Made by a program: the position numbers and the translations under genes. Shown one piece after another: positions 42,665 to 51,131 of a stretch of 64,000 nucleotides of DNA (its first letter is position 1; the number at the start of each line of letters is the position of its first letter). This stretch comes from UBA1046 sp050945515. Lineage in GTDB: Bacteria > Bacillota > Clostridia > Saccharofermentanales > DTU023. The notes under the pieces were generated by a model, which saw nothing but the letters and a program-made list of their open reading frames with translations, had not been told where the DNA came from and searched no databases. Where the stretch lies: the NCBI GenBank assembly GCA_050945515.1, contig JBMNTB010000004.1, positions 1 to 64,000 of the forward strand, in the 5' to 3' direction.

Positions 42665-43852
42665 CTAGCAGAGACCTCTCTTGTGCATGGCTGTATGCAG
42701 TCGCTCCAGCTGAGCAGATAAAGCCGCCGTCGGCAAAGCCAGATTGATCCTTTCAAAACCCTCACCGCCGCTGCCAAAAATATGGCCATGGTTGGTAATG
42801 AATTGGGCTTCTTGCTCCAGAAAAGTATCCTGCTCAGATATTGTCATGCCCCAGCTGCTGAGATCTACCCACAGCAGATAAGTGCCCTCCAGTGGAACGA
42901 TATTGACTTCATGACAATGCCGGGCAAAGAAATCCCTCACCAGCGCTTCATTTTGTTTAATCACAATAATCAATTCATCCAGCCAGTCGGCACAATATTT
43001 ATAGGCCAGTTCACAGGCTTTGTAACTGAGAATGGTACTGCCTCTAAAGCCGGTCCGGGCCAGCTGCCGGCTGAATTTCTCTCTCAGTTCACTGTTGGCA
43101 ATCACCAGATTGGAGACGGCCATGCCGGCGATATTGAAGGTTTTGGAGGGAGCTGTACAAGTGATGACACGCTGCGCCAACTCCGGAGATAAAGTCTGGA
43201 ACACAATATGATGATGCCCCGGCAGCACAAGATCATGGTGGATCTCATCGGAAACTACGATCAGCTCATTCTTAAGGGTGATCTCAGCCAATCCTGCCAG
43301 CTCCTGCCGCTCCCAGACTCTGCCGGCAGGATTGTGCGGGCTGCAGAATAAGAATAATTTGTTTTTAGTACCTGCAGTCATTTGATCCAGCAGCTCCAGA
43401 TCCATACAGTATCTGCCATCCTGCAGGAACAATGGACAGTTCTCAATCCGGCGACCGCTGTTTTCAATCGCCATAAAGAAGGGGTAGTAGACCGGAGACA
43501 TCACTATTACGCCGTCACCCGGTTCCGTAAAGCTCTGTACCGCCTGGTAGAGGGCAGGAACAATACCGGAAATCGGTAAAATCTGCTCTGCACTGACTGC
43601 GAAGTCATGGCGTTCTTGCATCCAGTCTTGCACAGCTGCCAGATAAGCCGGCGAGGGTTGGCTATAACCCAGTACTGCATAGTCCAGATAGTCTTGCAGA
43701 CCACGCTTGATTTCCGGCGCCAGTACGAATTCCATATCGGCAACAGACAGCGGGATCACAGCCGGATCTATCTCCGGATTCAGCTCCAACATGCGATTCC
43801 ATTTTGATGAATCGACCCTCTTTACAACGGTAGTGAAATCATATTTAGTCAT
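42665..43852 (-). CDS. MalY/PatB family aminotransferase (cystathionine beta-lyase type)
   Basis: Fold-type I PLP enzyme of 395 residues. Hallmarks: PLSVADMEFVLAPEI, CSPHNPAGRVW, VVSDEIHHDLVLPG and the PLP lysine in TAPSKTFNIAGMA. PatB/MalY proteins are C-S beta-lyases that act on cystathionine or cysteine conjugates, sometimes aminotransferases. The ATG at 43852 has AGGAGAGG just upstream; a reading frame 39 codons longer has no such site and an unlike N-terminus. Convergent with the racemase gene. Confidence 0.88.
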   Translation of the reverse strand: MTKYDFTTVVKRVDSSKWNRMLELNPEIDPAVIPLSVADMEFVLAPEIKRGLQDYLDYAVLGYSQPSPAYLAAVQDWMQERHDFAVSAEQILPISGIVPALYQAVQSFTEPGDGVIVMSPVYYPFFMAIENSGRRIENCPLFLQDGRYCMDLELLDQMTAGTKNKLFLFCSPHNPAGRVWERQELAGLAEITLKNELIVVSDEIHHDLVLPGHHHIVFQTLSPELAQRVITCTAPSKTFNIAGMAVSNLVIANSELREKFSRQLARTGFRGSTILSYKACELAYKYCADWLDELIIVIKQNEALVRDFFARHCHEVNIVPLEGTYLLWVDLSSWGMTISEQDTFLEQEAQFITNHGHIFGSGGEGFERINLALPTAALSAQLERLHTAMHKRGLC

Positions 43853-44181
43853 AGACCTCTCCTTAATTTTACTTTTTGTCAACGGTGATCGACCCTCTGC
43901 TTCAAACTGTTCAGTGGCTGTGCTTCGATTATTTTCCTCTACCCGTCGGGTACAGACCCGGGATTGCATGGTTTACCGACTGCCCGGCAGGGGGGTGATT
44001 GGCTGACGGATTACTAACGAACTTATATTTAAATTTTACCAGATGCCACTCAACTTGTAGATAATTCGTAAAAACATTTCTTTTCGTTAGCATGCACTTG
44101 CGCTAATGCGCCTAAAACAGTATTATTTTCGAATAGGTATTAACTACCATGAGTATCATAATTAAATAAAGGGAGGATGAA
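43853..44181. other. 329-bp gap between PatB-like gene and hppA
   Basis: Divergent promoter region. CTAACGAA (44014-44021) and TTCGTTAG (44083-44090) are perfect arms 61 bp apart. No clear promoter consensus and no supported small gene. The hppA ribosome site GGGAGG is at the right end. Confidence 0.4.
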
Positions 44182-46353
44182 ATGGTAATTGCTTTGGTTT
44201 TGCTCCTGTTCGCGGCCGTACTGGGGCTAGCCTACTCAATGTTCAATTTCTACTATGTCAAGAGGTTTGATGAAGGTACGGAGCGCATGCAACGAATTGC
44301 GGCCGCTGTCAGATTGGGCACCAATACTTTCATCGTGTATGAGTATAAGATTGTCGCTAAGATTGCGTTGGCCCTGGCTGTCCTTCTCGGTGTAGCTATT
44401 TCCTGGCAGATGGCTCTCTCCTTTCTGATCGGCGCAATTATGTCAGGTTCCGCCGGGTGGGTCGGAATGAAAATAGCGACTTATGCCAATGTCCGCGTAA
44501 CCAATCGCGCCAGGGAGACCAATAGCCTGGGCGAAACTCTGAAATTGGCCTATCGCGGCGGTTCCGTCATGGGACTTTGTGTGGGCGGATTTGCTTTATT
44601 GGGTATTTTCATTGTCTACCTGGTCTTTGGTGTTCTCTTGGGTCAATACAAGGATCTGGTAGATGCTGTCGCCACCACTAACTGGTGGGGACTGCCGATC
44701 TCGTTTACGCTTACTTTGTCCGGCTATGCACTGGGTTGCTCAGTCATTGCCATGTTCAACCGTGTGGGCGGCGGTATTTATACTAAGGCTGCCGACATGG
44801 GAGCGGATCTGGTGGGTAAGACTGAGGTTAATATCCCCGAGGATGACCCGCGCAACCCGGCTACAATCGCTGACAATGTTGGCGATAATGTCGGTGATGT
44901 GGCAGGCCTGGGAGCTGACTTGCTTGAATCATATGTCGGCGCTATCATGTCTGCTATAATTCTGGCCAGCGAGTTGTTCCGGAGCCATCATACCGTGTTC
45001 AGCTCCAGCATGCTGGAGAATATGATGTTCTATCCGTTCATGCTTGCTGCCGGCGGCATGATCTCCTGCGTGATCGGTACTTTCGTCATGCTGGCGCGCA
45101 AAAAGCTGTCCGATTTCCCGCATAAGGAGCTTAATCGTTCAACATATATCTCTGCCAGTCTGACCATGATTGTGGGATTTTTTATTACACTTTTACAGTT
45201 CAGCAATATGTCTGATGATCTGTCAGGTGCAGGCTTTTCTCTCGGCTTCCTCTCTCCCTGGGTGGCTTCCTGTCTGGGCGTGCTGTCCGGTATCGTGATC
45301 GGCTATCTGGCCGAGTACTACACCAGCTATGATTACAACCCGACCAGAAATATTGCCGAGTCTAGTAAGGAAGGGCCGGCTCTGACTGTTACCGAGGGCA
45401 TGTCTGTCGGCTTCAAATCGACTATGGCCCCGGTTGTGGTTATCGGTGTCGCTATCCTCATTTCCTACACCGCATGCGGCATGTATGGCGTAGCTATGGC
45501 GGCTACCGGAATGTTGGCTTTTGTCACAGCTACAGTTTCAGTTGACACTTATGGCCCGATTTCGGACAATGCCGGCGGTATTGCGGAGATGAGCGGACTT
45601 GATCACAGTGTTCGCGACATCACAGACACTCTGGACGCAGTAGGCAATACGACTGCTGCTATCGGCAAAGGCTTTGCCATTGGTTCAGCCGCTCTGGCTG
45701 CCCTGTCTATGATGGTGTCCTATCTCTTTTCATTCACGCCGGCGGATCAGCCTCTGTCTTTGAATCTGGTAGAGCCCATGACACTGGCTGGTGGTCTGGT
45801 AGGGGCGGCACTGCCTTTCTTATTCTCCGGCATCTTGATCAACGCCGTGACCAGAACCGCCCGTGAGATGGTGGTCGAGGTCCGTCGCCAGTTCGCCGAG
45901 ATCAAAGGTTTGCTGGATGGTACAGCTGATCCGGACTATAAAACCTGTATTGAGATCTCCTCACGCGGTGCGCTCAATGAGATGAAAATACCGGCCCTGA
46001 TGTCTGTCGGAGTGCCGGTAATTTGCGGCTTCCTCTTCGGTGTCGAATTCGTCGGCGGCCTCCTGATCGGCTCCACTCTGTCGGCGGTAATGATGGCGCT
46101 GGCTGCAGGAAATATGGGCGGTGCCTGGGACAATGCCAAGAAGTACATTGAAGCCGGTATGTTGGAAGGTTTCGGTCGCGGCTCCGATGCTCATGATGCT
46201 GCTGTCATCGGTGACACCATCGGTGACCCGCTTAAAGATACTGTCGGGCCGTCATTGAACATTCTGATTAAGATCATGTCCGTTGTTTCTCTGGTTATGG
46301 TAACTCTCTTCAGCAGATACAATCTGGTGGGTTGGATTAGCGGACTGTTCTAA
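44182..46353 (+). CDS. hppA: membrane-bound ion-translocating pyrophosphatase, K+-dependent type
   Basis: Membrane pyrophosphatase of 723 residues with about 16 helices, coupling pyrophosphate hydrolysis to H+ and/or Na+ export. The catalytic loop is complete: AADMGADLVGKTEVNIPEDD, then NVGDNVGDVAGLGADLLESY, and near the C-terminus GDTIGDPLKDTVGPS. The segment GNTTAAIGKG has Ala where K+-independent enzymes have Lys, which marks the K+-dependent class, to which the Na+-pumping enzymes belong. GGGAGGATG precedes the ATG. A strong terminator follows, so it is probably monocistronic. Confidence 0.95.
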   Translation: MVIALVLLLFAAVLGLAYSMFNFYYVKRFDEGTERMQRIAAAVRLGTNTFIVYEYKIVAKIALALAVLLGVAISWQMALSFLIGAIMSGSAGWVGMKIATYANVRVTNRARETNSLGETLKLAYRGGSVMGLCVGGFALLGIFIVYLVFGVLLGQYKDLVDAVATTNWWGLPISFTLTLSGYALGCSVIAMFNRVGGGIYTKAADMGADLVGKTEVNIPEDDPRNPATIADNVGDNVGDVAGLGADLLESYVGAIMSAIILASELFRSHHTVFSSSMLENMMFYPFMLAAGGMISCVIGTFVMLARKKLSDFPHKELNRSTYISASLTMIVGFFITLLQFSNMSDDLSGAGFSLGFLSPWVASCLGVLSGIVIGYLAEYYTSYDYNPTRNIAESSKEGPALTVTEGMSVGFKSTMAPVVVIGVAILISYTACGMYGVAMAATGMLAFVTATVSVDTYGPISDNAGGIAEMSGLDHSVRDITDTLDAVGNTTAAIGKGFAIGSAALAALSMMVSYLFSFTPADQPLSLNLVEPMTLAGGLVGAALPFLFSGILINAVTRTAREMVVEVRRQFAEIKGLLDGTADPDYKTCIEISSRGALNEMKIPALMSVGVPVICGFLFGVEFVGGLLIGSTLSAVMMALAAGNMGGAWDNAKKYIEAGMLEGFGRGSDAHDAAVIGDTIGDPLKDTVGPSLNILIKIMSVVSLVMVTLFSRYNLVGWISGLF

Positions 46354-46380
46354 ATCAAATCATATAGCCCATTACTTGAT

Positions 46381-46420
46381 ATAAGACCCCTGGAACCTTT
46401 CGGTTCCAGGGGCCTTATTA
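46381..46420 (+). terminator. Rho-independent terminator of hppA
   Basis: CCCCTGGAACC (46387-46397) and GGTTCCAGGGG (46402-46412) form a perfect 11-bp stem with loop TTTC. Outer ATAAG/CTTAT bases extend it, followed by TTATTAGG. Confidence 0.85.
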
Positions 46421-46489
46421 GGTTTAGCCGTTACAATTTTTGCTGTAAAACTCAAGCACCATTCTTTAACTTTTTTCTATCATAATCTC

Positions 46490-47653
46490 TTAGAAATCGT
46501 GCCTTCTATCGGAAATTAATCTTTCCCTAATCTTTCTCTTCTTATCTCCATACAGAGAAGCATCGACCTTCTTTAAAAAATCATCTGTTGACTCCTGCTT
46601 AATTTCGTATGTACTATAACCGATTGAAAAATTGATCTCATAAGGTTTCTGTTCCGATTCATTGAACAATCTTGCCTGCGTTTTAATGGTGTCGATCATA
46701 TCCATTATTTCTTTCTGAGAGTTTATATACATTAATATGATAAACTCATCACCGCCATACCTGCATACTTTCCCTTTACCACCTACAGCTGAATGTAATA
46801 TCTTTCCGGCTGCAGAAATAGCATCATCTCCTACAAGATGTCCTAATCTATCATTGATGCCTTTCAGGTCATCAATGTCTAACATAATTCCAGCTAGTAC
46901 ACGGGTAGTGCTCCCTCTTTTACTACACACAAACAACACGTTATTTAAATACTGTCTGTTAAATAATCCCGACAGCGCATCCACATAAGCCGATTCATTT
47001 TGAACATTGATGAATAAGGAAATCAGTCCTACAGCCACGCCAAGCCACACGAGTGAGTATCCATAAAAGAAGAATTGCAACAGACTTCCAATCATAACAG
47101 GAATCATAAACAGAATAGCAGGCATCGACAAATATTTATTTACCTTCCTGCGATGCGAATAAATTAATACAACCCCATATGCCAGATAAAAATAAGTGAC
47201 AACATATGGAATGAGATATAAATCTGTTCTTTTATAAATATTATATTTATCAATTTCAAAAAACACAGGTGTCACTAAGTTTATTAAGCTGCCGATTATA
47301 ATTAACAGAGCAGGTATAACTACAAAAGGGTATATGCGCTTGATTCTTTCTATGTCTGAAAACAATTTATAATCCGCATATACTGTCCATAAATACGAAA
47401 ATATAGTAGTGTTAATAAATAAAATGGCATTCAGCACTATCAGCAATGTATGGTATCCATATACCATTTTCCCATCCATAAAAAAAACAACCGTTTCAAT
47501 AATGCATTGCAGAATATTCAAAATAACCATCGCGAAGTAAATTTTTTCGTCGAAAAATCCATGACGTATTGATTTTTTTGAGCTTGATACAATAATTGAT
47601 AACAACAATATTGCTGTTCCATTTGCAATACATATCGCCGGGAAATTAAACAT
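46490..47653 (-). CDS. membrane diguanylate cyclase (GGDEF domain)
   Basis: Protein of about 387 residues. The first 215 residues form about seven hydrophobic helices of an unnamed sensor region. The rest is a GGDEF domain with an intact active site (RYGGDEFIIL) and the usual lead-in DALSGLFNRQYL and MLDIDDLKGIND. It should make cyclic di-GMP from GTP in response to a membrane or extracellular cue. ATG at 47653 is used; a TTG two codons earlier has slightly better spacing to GGGAG. Its base composition is AT-richer than its neighbours, which may point to later acquisition. It stands alone. Confidence 0.88.
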   Translation of the reverse strand: MFNFPAICIANGTAILLLSIIVSSSKKSIRHGFFDEKIYFAMVILNILQCIIETVVFFMDGKMVYGYHTLLIVLNAILFINTTIFSYLWTVYADYKLFSDIERIKRIYPFVVIPALLIIIGSLINLVTPVFFEIDKYNIYKRTDLYLIPYVVTYFYLAYGVVLIYSHRRKVNKYLSMPAILFMIPVMIGSLLQFFFYGYSLVWLGVAVGLISLFINVQNESAYVDALSGLFNRQYLNNVLFVCSKRGSTTRVLAGIMLDIDDLKGINDRLGHLVGDDAISAAGKILHSAVGGKGKVCRYGGDEFIILMYINSQKEIMDMIDTIKTQARLFNESEQKPYEINFSIGYSTYEIKQESTDDFLKKVDASLYGDKKRKIRERLISDRRHDF

Positions 47654-47835
47654 CTTCAAAATGCTCCCTCGTTATTTATCACTATAATAACCATATCATA
47701 AAACTAACTTTTTTCACGTTAGTTTTACGCAAAAATTTGAGAAACATTTGCGCAAATGCCGGAGTCATTTCACCGTCTGTGGCACAAATACTCAGATACA
47801 TTTTGGTTCCGGGTAAAAATATCATTATTTGAGCG

Positions 47836-47876
47836 AAAAGAAAAGCCCCCTGAAAGCAAGAAGTTTCAGGGAACTT
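47836..47876 (-). terminator. Rho-independent terminator of the lysine ABC operon
   Basis: CCCTGAAA (47848-47855) and TTTCAGGG (47864-47871) pair, with outer AAAAG/CTTTT. Read on the minus strand, a CTTTTCTTTT run follows the stem, so it ends transcription arriving from the ABC operon. The 47872-47985 stretch between it and the operon holds nothing I can identify. Confidence 0.7.
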
Positions 47877-47985
47877 TTAGTTTTTGGCTTACGAGTCCTC
47901 CAGTATTGCGGCTGGAACAAGAGCCGGAACGGCGACTGCAGCGGTAATGGGAAGCCAGGTGTCTGAGGCGGCTAAGCCGTTAGCT

Positions 47986-48756
47986 CTATGTGTTGCGGAA
48001 TCTGGCCAGGAAATCGATTGTTTCCTGCCGCTTTGGATTCCCGAATATTTCCTCCGGAGTGCCGGATTCATGGATAACGCCTTCGTTCATAAAAAATACT
48101 TGACTGCTAACATCGCGGGCAAAGGCCATTTCATGTGAGACAACCAACATAGTCATGCCCTCATTGGCCAGATTTTTCATGACCGCAAGCACCTCGCCTA
48201 CCGTCTCCGGATCAAGAGCCGAGGTCGGCTCATCGAACAGCAATAGATCCGGGTCCATCGCCAGAGCGCGGGCAATCGCCACCCGCTGCTGCTGACCACC
48301 CGAGATCTGACGAGGTTTGGCATCGATATAGGGAGCCATACCCACTTTATCCAGAAGCTCAAGAGCGTATTGTTTGGCCTGATCGCGACTGCGTTTGAGC
48401 ACTCGCACCTGTCCGACCACACAGTTCTCCAACACAGTCAAATTTTTAAACAGATTGAACGACTGGAAGACCATGCCGACATGCGAGCGGTATTTGGTCG
48501 CATTGACTCCCGGTGCCAATACATTGACACCCTTGTAGATAATTTCGCCGCCTGTCGGCGTTTCCAGCAGGTTGATGCAGCGCAGCAAAGTCGATTTGCC
48601 CGAGCCGGAAGCACCGATCACGCTGATCACATCACCCTGGTAGACATCGAAATGAATATCCTTCAGAACCTTATTATTGCCGAATGCTTTCGACAGGTGA
48701 TCAATTTGCAGAATTGGCTGGGAACGGGAATTATGCTCATTATTGTTATTTGCCAT
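47986..48756 (-). CDS. amino acid ABC transporter ATP-binding protein (probably lysine)
   Basis: ATPase of 256 residues of the GlnQ/HisP polar amino acid class. Walker A GASGSGKST, Q-loop VFQSFNLF, signature ISGGQQQRVAIARAL, Walker B LLLFDEPTSALDPETVGEV and the switch His in VVSHEM are intact. Third gene of the minus-strand operon controlled by the lysine riboswitch; it overlaps the permease gene by 11 bp. Confidence 0.93.
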   Translation of the reverse strand: MANNNNEHNSRSQPILQIDHLSKAFGNNKVLKDIHFDVYQGDVISVIGASGSGKSTLLRCINLLETPTGGEIIYKGVNVLAPGVNATKYRSHVGMVFQSFNLFKNLTVLENCVVGQVRVLKRSRDQAKQYALELLDKVGMAPYIDAKPRQISGGQQQRVAIARALAMDPDLLLFDEPTSALDPETVGEVLAVMKNLANEGMTMLVVSHEMAFARDVSSQVFFMNEGVIHESGTPEEIFGNPKRQETIDFLARFRNT

Positions 48757-49585
48757 CTCGCTCTAACTCCTTGCTGCGTTCGGCTAAATGTTCGCCCTTG
48801 CCGGGATGTCTGTACGTACCGGCCACCATCACAAGCTGATCGGCGGCAGCCAGCTCGTAACTGGCATCGCCCTCCAACTTCTTTTCAATCCGGCGCAGAA
48901 TGAAAGATGAGATCAGTGTCACAGTAAGATAACCGATCATCTCAATCGTGGCCGAAGGAAAAAAGAGATAATTTGCTCCCGAGGCCGACCTGTGAGCGGC
49001 AAAAAAGTCCGGAAAGCCGATGACGAACATTACCGAAGTGTCCTTGACATTGATAATAAAGTTATTGCCAATCTGGGGCATAATATTGCGCAGCGCTTGC
49101 GGCAAAATTACGGAGGTCATGGTCTGAAAGTGATTCATACCGATAGCCTTTGCGCCCTCGGTCTGTCCCGGGTCGATCGAAATAATCCCGCCGCGGACCG
49201 ATTCCGCCATATAGGCCCCCGTATTGATTGAGACAACCAGAATGGATGCCACCCAGATACTATCGAATCTATGCTGCAGATTCGTCACATACGGCAAACC
49301 ATAGAAGATAAAGACCGCCTGCAACATCATGGGCGTACCCCGAAAAACTTCAACATAGATCCTGATCACAACCCGGATCAGTTTCAGGACAAATCTTTTG
49401 GGCAGAGGGTCTTTTTTCGTGTAGGGAATTGTGTTCAGAACACCGCAGGCAAAGCCGATCAGACAACCGATCGCCGTCGCGACCAGCGCCAGAATCAGCG
49501 TAGAGCGGATACCCCTGAGATACACATCGCCGAATTTATCCCACAGTTTTTCTATATCCTGTATTAATTGTGCCAATTTTCCCAT
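48746..49585 (-). CDS. amino acid ABC transporter permease (probably lysine)
   Basis: Membrane subunit of 279 residues of the HisMQ/GlnP type. Recognised from YLRGIRSTLILALVATAIGC, VEVFRGTPMMLQAVFIFYGL and the coupling loop TEGAKAIGMNHFQTMTSVIL. The C-terminus carries an extra hydrophilic tail of about 45 residues after the last helix. Ligand assignment rests on the upstream riboswitch. Confidence 0.92.
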   Translation of the reverse strand: MGKLAQLIQDIEKLWDKFGDVYLRGIRSTLILALVATAIGCLIGFACGVLNTIPYTKKDPLPKRFVLKLIRVVIRIYVEVFRGTPMMLQAVFIFYGLPYVTNLQHRFDSIWVASILVVSINTGAYMAESVRGGIISIDPGQTEGAKAIGMNHFQTMTSVILPQALRNIMPQIGNNFIINVKDTSVMFVIGFPDFFAAHRSASGANYLFFPSATIEMIGYLTVTLISSFILRRIEKKLEGDASYELAAADQLVMVAGTYRHPGKGEHLAERSKELERDGK

Positions 49586-49673
49586 TGTCAGGCGTCTCCT
49601 TTAGTCCGGCCCGGTCTGCGGCGGGCAGTTCACAGACTGCCCGCACGACCCGGGTCTCAGACACATTTCAGAT

Positions 49674-50672
49674 CTATTCTTCACTCAAAGGCTGAATTTT
49701 GATCGCATCTTCCATCATGGTATTGAAATCATCTTCGGTCATGGTGCCAAGCACATTGTTCAGCGCCGTCAGGAGAACGGCATTGCCTTTCATGACTGAA
49801 ATACCGATATTGACATTCTCTGCTCTGACTTCGTCCGAGAACTGGAAATCGCCGTCCGTACCCGAGAAGTCCAGAATTTTCATCTCCGGATAGGCAACCA
49901 CGGCACCCTGGGCTGTCGGCAGATCAGTGCAGACAAAGTCCACAGTACCGGTCGCCAGTGCCATCAACATGGCCGGCACGTCCGAAGACTTCAGCGGGAT
50001 TTCGATATCGGGGATCTGCGGCAGACACTGATCAAACCAAATCGTACCTTCTTGAGCCGTACCTCTGCCGCCCGCCAGATCGGCGATGCCCTGGGCAGCA
50101 GCAAACTTACTATCTTCTCTGGTCAACACTACCATCGTGGCATAGAAATAAGGTCCGGCGAAATCCACCTGTTCAGAGCGCTCGGCTGTCATGGACTGGC
50201 CGGCAATAACTGCGTCAAAAGTACCTGTCATCACGCCCGGTACCAGTGAATCCCAATCGGACTGTATAATCTCCAGCTCCCAGCCATTGGCTTCACAAAG
50301 TATCTTGGCCATCATCACATCATAGCCATTGGCAAAAGCGCCCGGTGAATTGCTGATCGGCACTGCACCATTGGAATCATCCTGCTGTACCCAATTGTAA
50401 GGCGCATAGGCACATTCCATCGCGACAGTCAGAACACCGTCCTCAACACCTGTGGGCACGCTCTGAGCTTCCGGTGCAGTCGTCTCAACGCCTTCTGCCT
50501 CAGTGGTTTCCTCCGCCTCTGCTGCAGTGGTATCCTCCTGTTCAGCTTCTGCGCCGGCGGTGGCTTCGACTTCCGCCTCTGTAGCTGCTTCAGTCGCAGC
50601 AGAATCTGACTTCCCGCAAGCTACCAACGCCAACAACATCACTACTGCGAGAAATAAAGCAATCTTTCTCAT
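49674..50672 (-). CDS. amino acid ABC transporter substrate-binding lipoprotein (probably lysine)
   Basis: Binding protein of 332 residues. Signal peptide and lipobox LLALVACGKS, then a 45-residue Ala/Glu/Thr-rich linker and a family 3 solute-binding domain (VAMECAYAPYNWV, GYDVMMAKILCEANGWELE, FDAVIAGQSMTAERSEQVDF). The linker lifts the domain from the membrane. First gene of the operon, 68 bp after the riboswitch terminator, which strongly suggests lysine as ligand. Confidence 0.92.
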   Translation of the reverse strand: MRKIALFLAVVMLLALVACGKSDSAATEAATEAEVEATAGAEAEQEDTTAAEAEETTEAEGVETTAPEAQSVPTGVEDGVLTVAMECAYAPYNWVQQDDSNGAVPISNSPGAFANGYDVMMAKILCEANGWELEIIQSDWDSLVPGVMTGTFDAVIAGQSMTAERSEQVDFAGPYFYATMVVLTREDSKFAAAQGIADLAGGRGTAQEGTIWFDQCLPQIPDIEIPLKSSDVPAMLMALATGTVDFVCTDLPTAQGAVVAYPEMKILDFSGTDGDFQFSDEVRAENVNIGISVMKGNAVLLTALNNVLGTMTEDDFNTMMEDAIKIQPLSEE

Positions 50673-50740
50673 CCTTTTTCCATCCTTTCCTCACCTGTAC
50701 TATTTAAGTACAGACCCGACTCTTACCCGGCCGGCCGGTT

Positions 50741-50773
50741 TTAATAAAAAAGAACCGCTTTGTCAAGCGGTCC
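50741..50773 (-). terminator. regulatory terminator of the lysine riboswitch
   Basis: On the minus strand ACCGCTT (plus 50765-50771) pairs with AAGCGGT (plus 50754-50760) around a GACA loop, followed by TTCTTTTTTATTA. It lies between the aptamer and the binding-protein gene, as expected for a transcriptional OFF switch. Confidence 0.85.
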
Positions 50774-50805
50774 ATGGAAATCGGATAATATTCGATCAGT
50801 GCCGA

Positions 50806-50976
50806 TGCCATCGATAGCGCTCCACAAAAGCTTGTGACAGTTCGTCAGATCTTATCTGCCGACCCAGCTCCGGAAAATCAGGCCCTCTTCCGAAACTTCG
50901 GCGATTTCCCCTTTTATATCGACGGTGACCTGCCTTGCCGATAGTACTCTTGAAAACCGCGCCTCTACCTAAAGCG
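50806..50976 (-). ncRNA. lysine riboswitch (L box) aptamer
   Basis: On the minus strand the conserved L-box elements occur in the right order. GGTAGAGGCGC (plus 50959-50969) comes first, then AAGAGTA (50945-50951), then AAGGGGAAATCGCCGAAG (50896-50913), then CTGTCA (50835-50840), and last TGGAGCGCTATC (50813-50824). GGTAG and CTATC close helix P1. These match the Bacillus subtilis lysC leader pattern as I know it. Lysine binding should favour the terminator at 50741-50773 and shut off the ABC importer. Confidence 0.9.
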
Positions 50977-50991
50977 ATTCAATTTCGTGCA

Positions 50992-51020
50992 ATGATAACA
51001 TTAAGAAAAAGCTCTGTCAA
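50992..51020 (-). promoter_or_regulatory. promoter of the lysine riboswitch/ABC operon
   Basis: On the minus strand TTGACA (plus 51015-51020) and TATCAT (plus 50992-50997) are exactly 17 bp apart, about 15-20 bp upstream of the aptamer. Confidence 0.75.
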
Positions 51021-51131
51021 ATTTGCGCCGGCGGTCATTTGAGGGAATGCATAACGAATCTCACTTGCTCATATATGACGGATTTAGTCTATAATAATGT
51101 ATTGATTTGAGAAAAGGAACGGAGTGAAATT

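Noticed and set aside
47889..48071. Small genes at the 3' end of the lysine ABC ATPase
   Set aside because: Both strands have short open frames here, but they overlap the ATPase and have no start signals.
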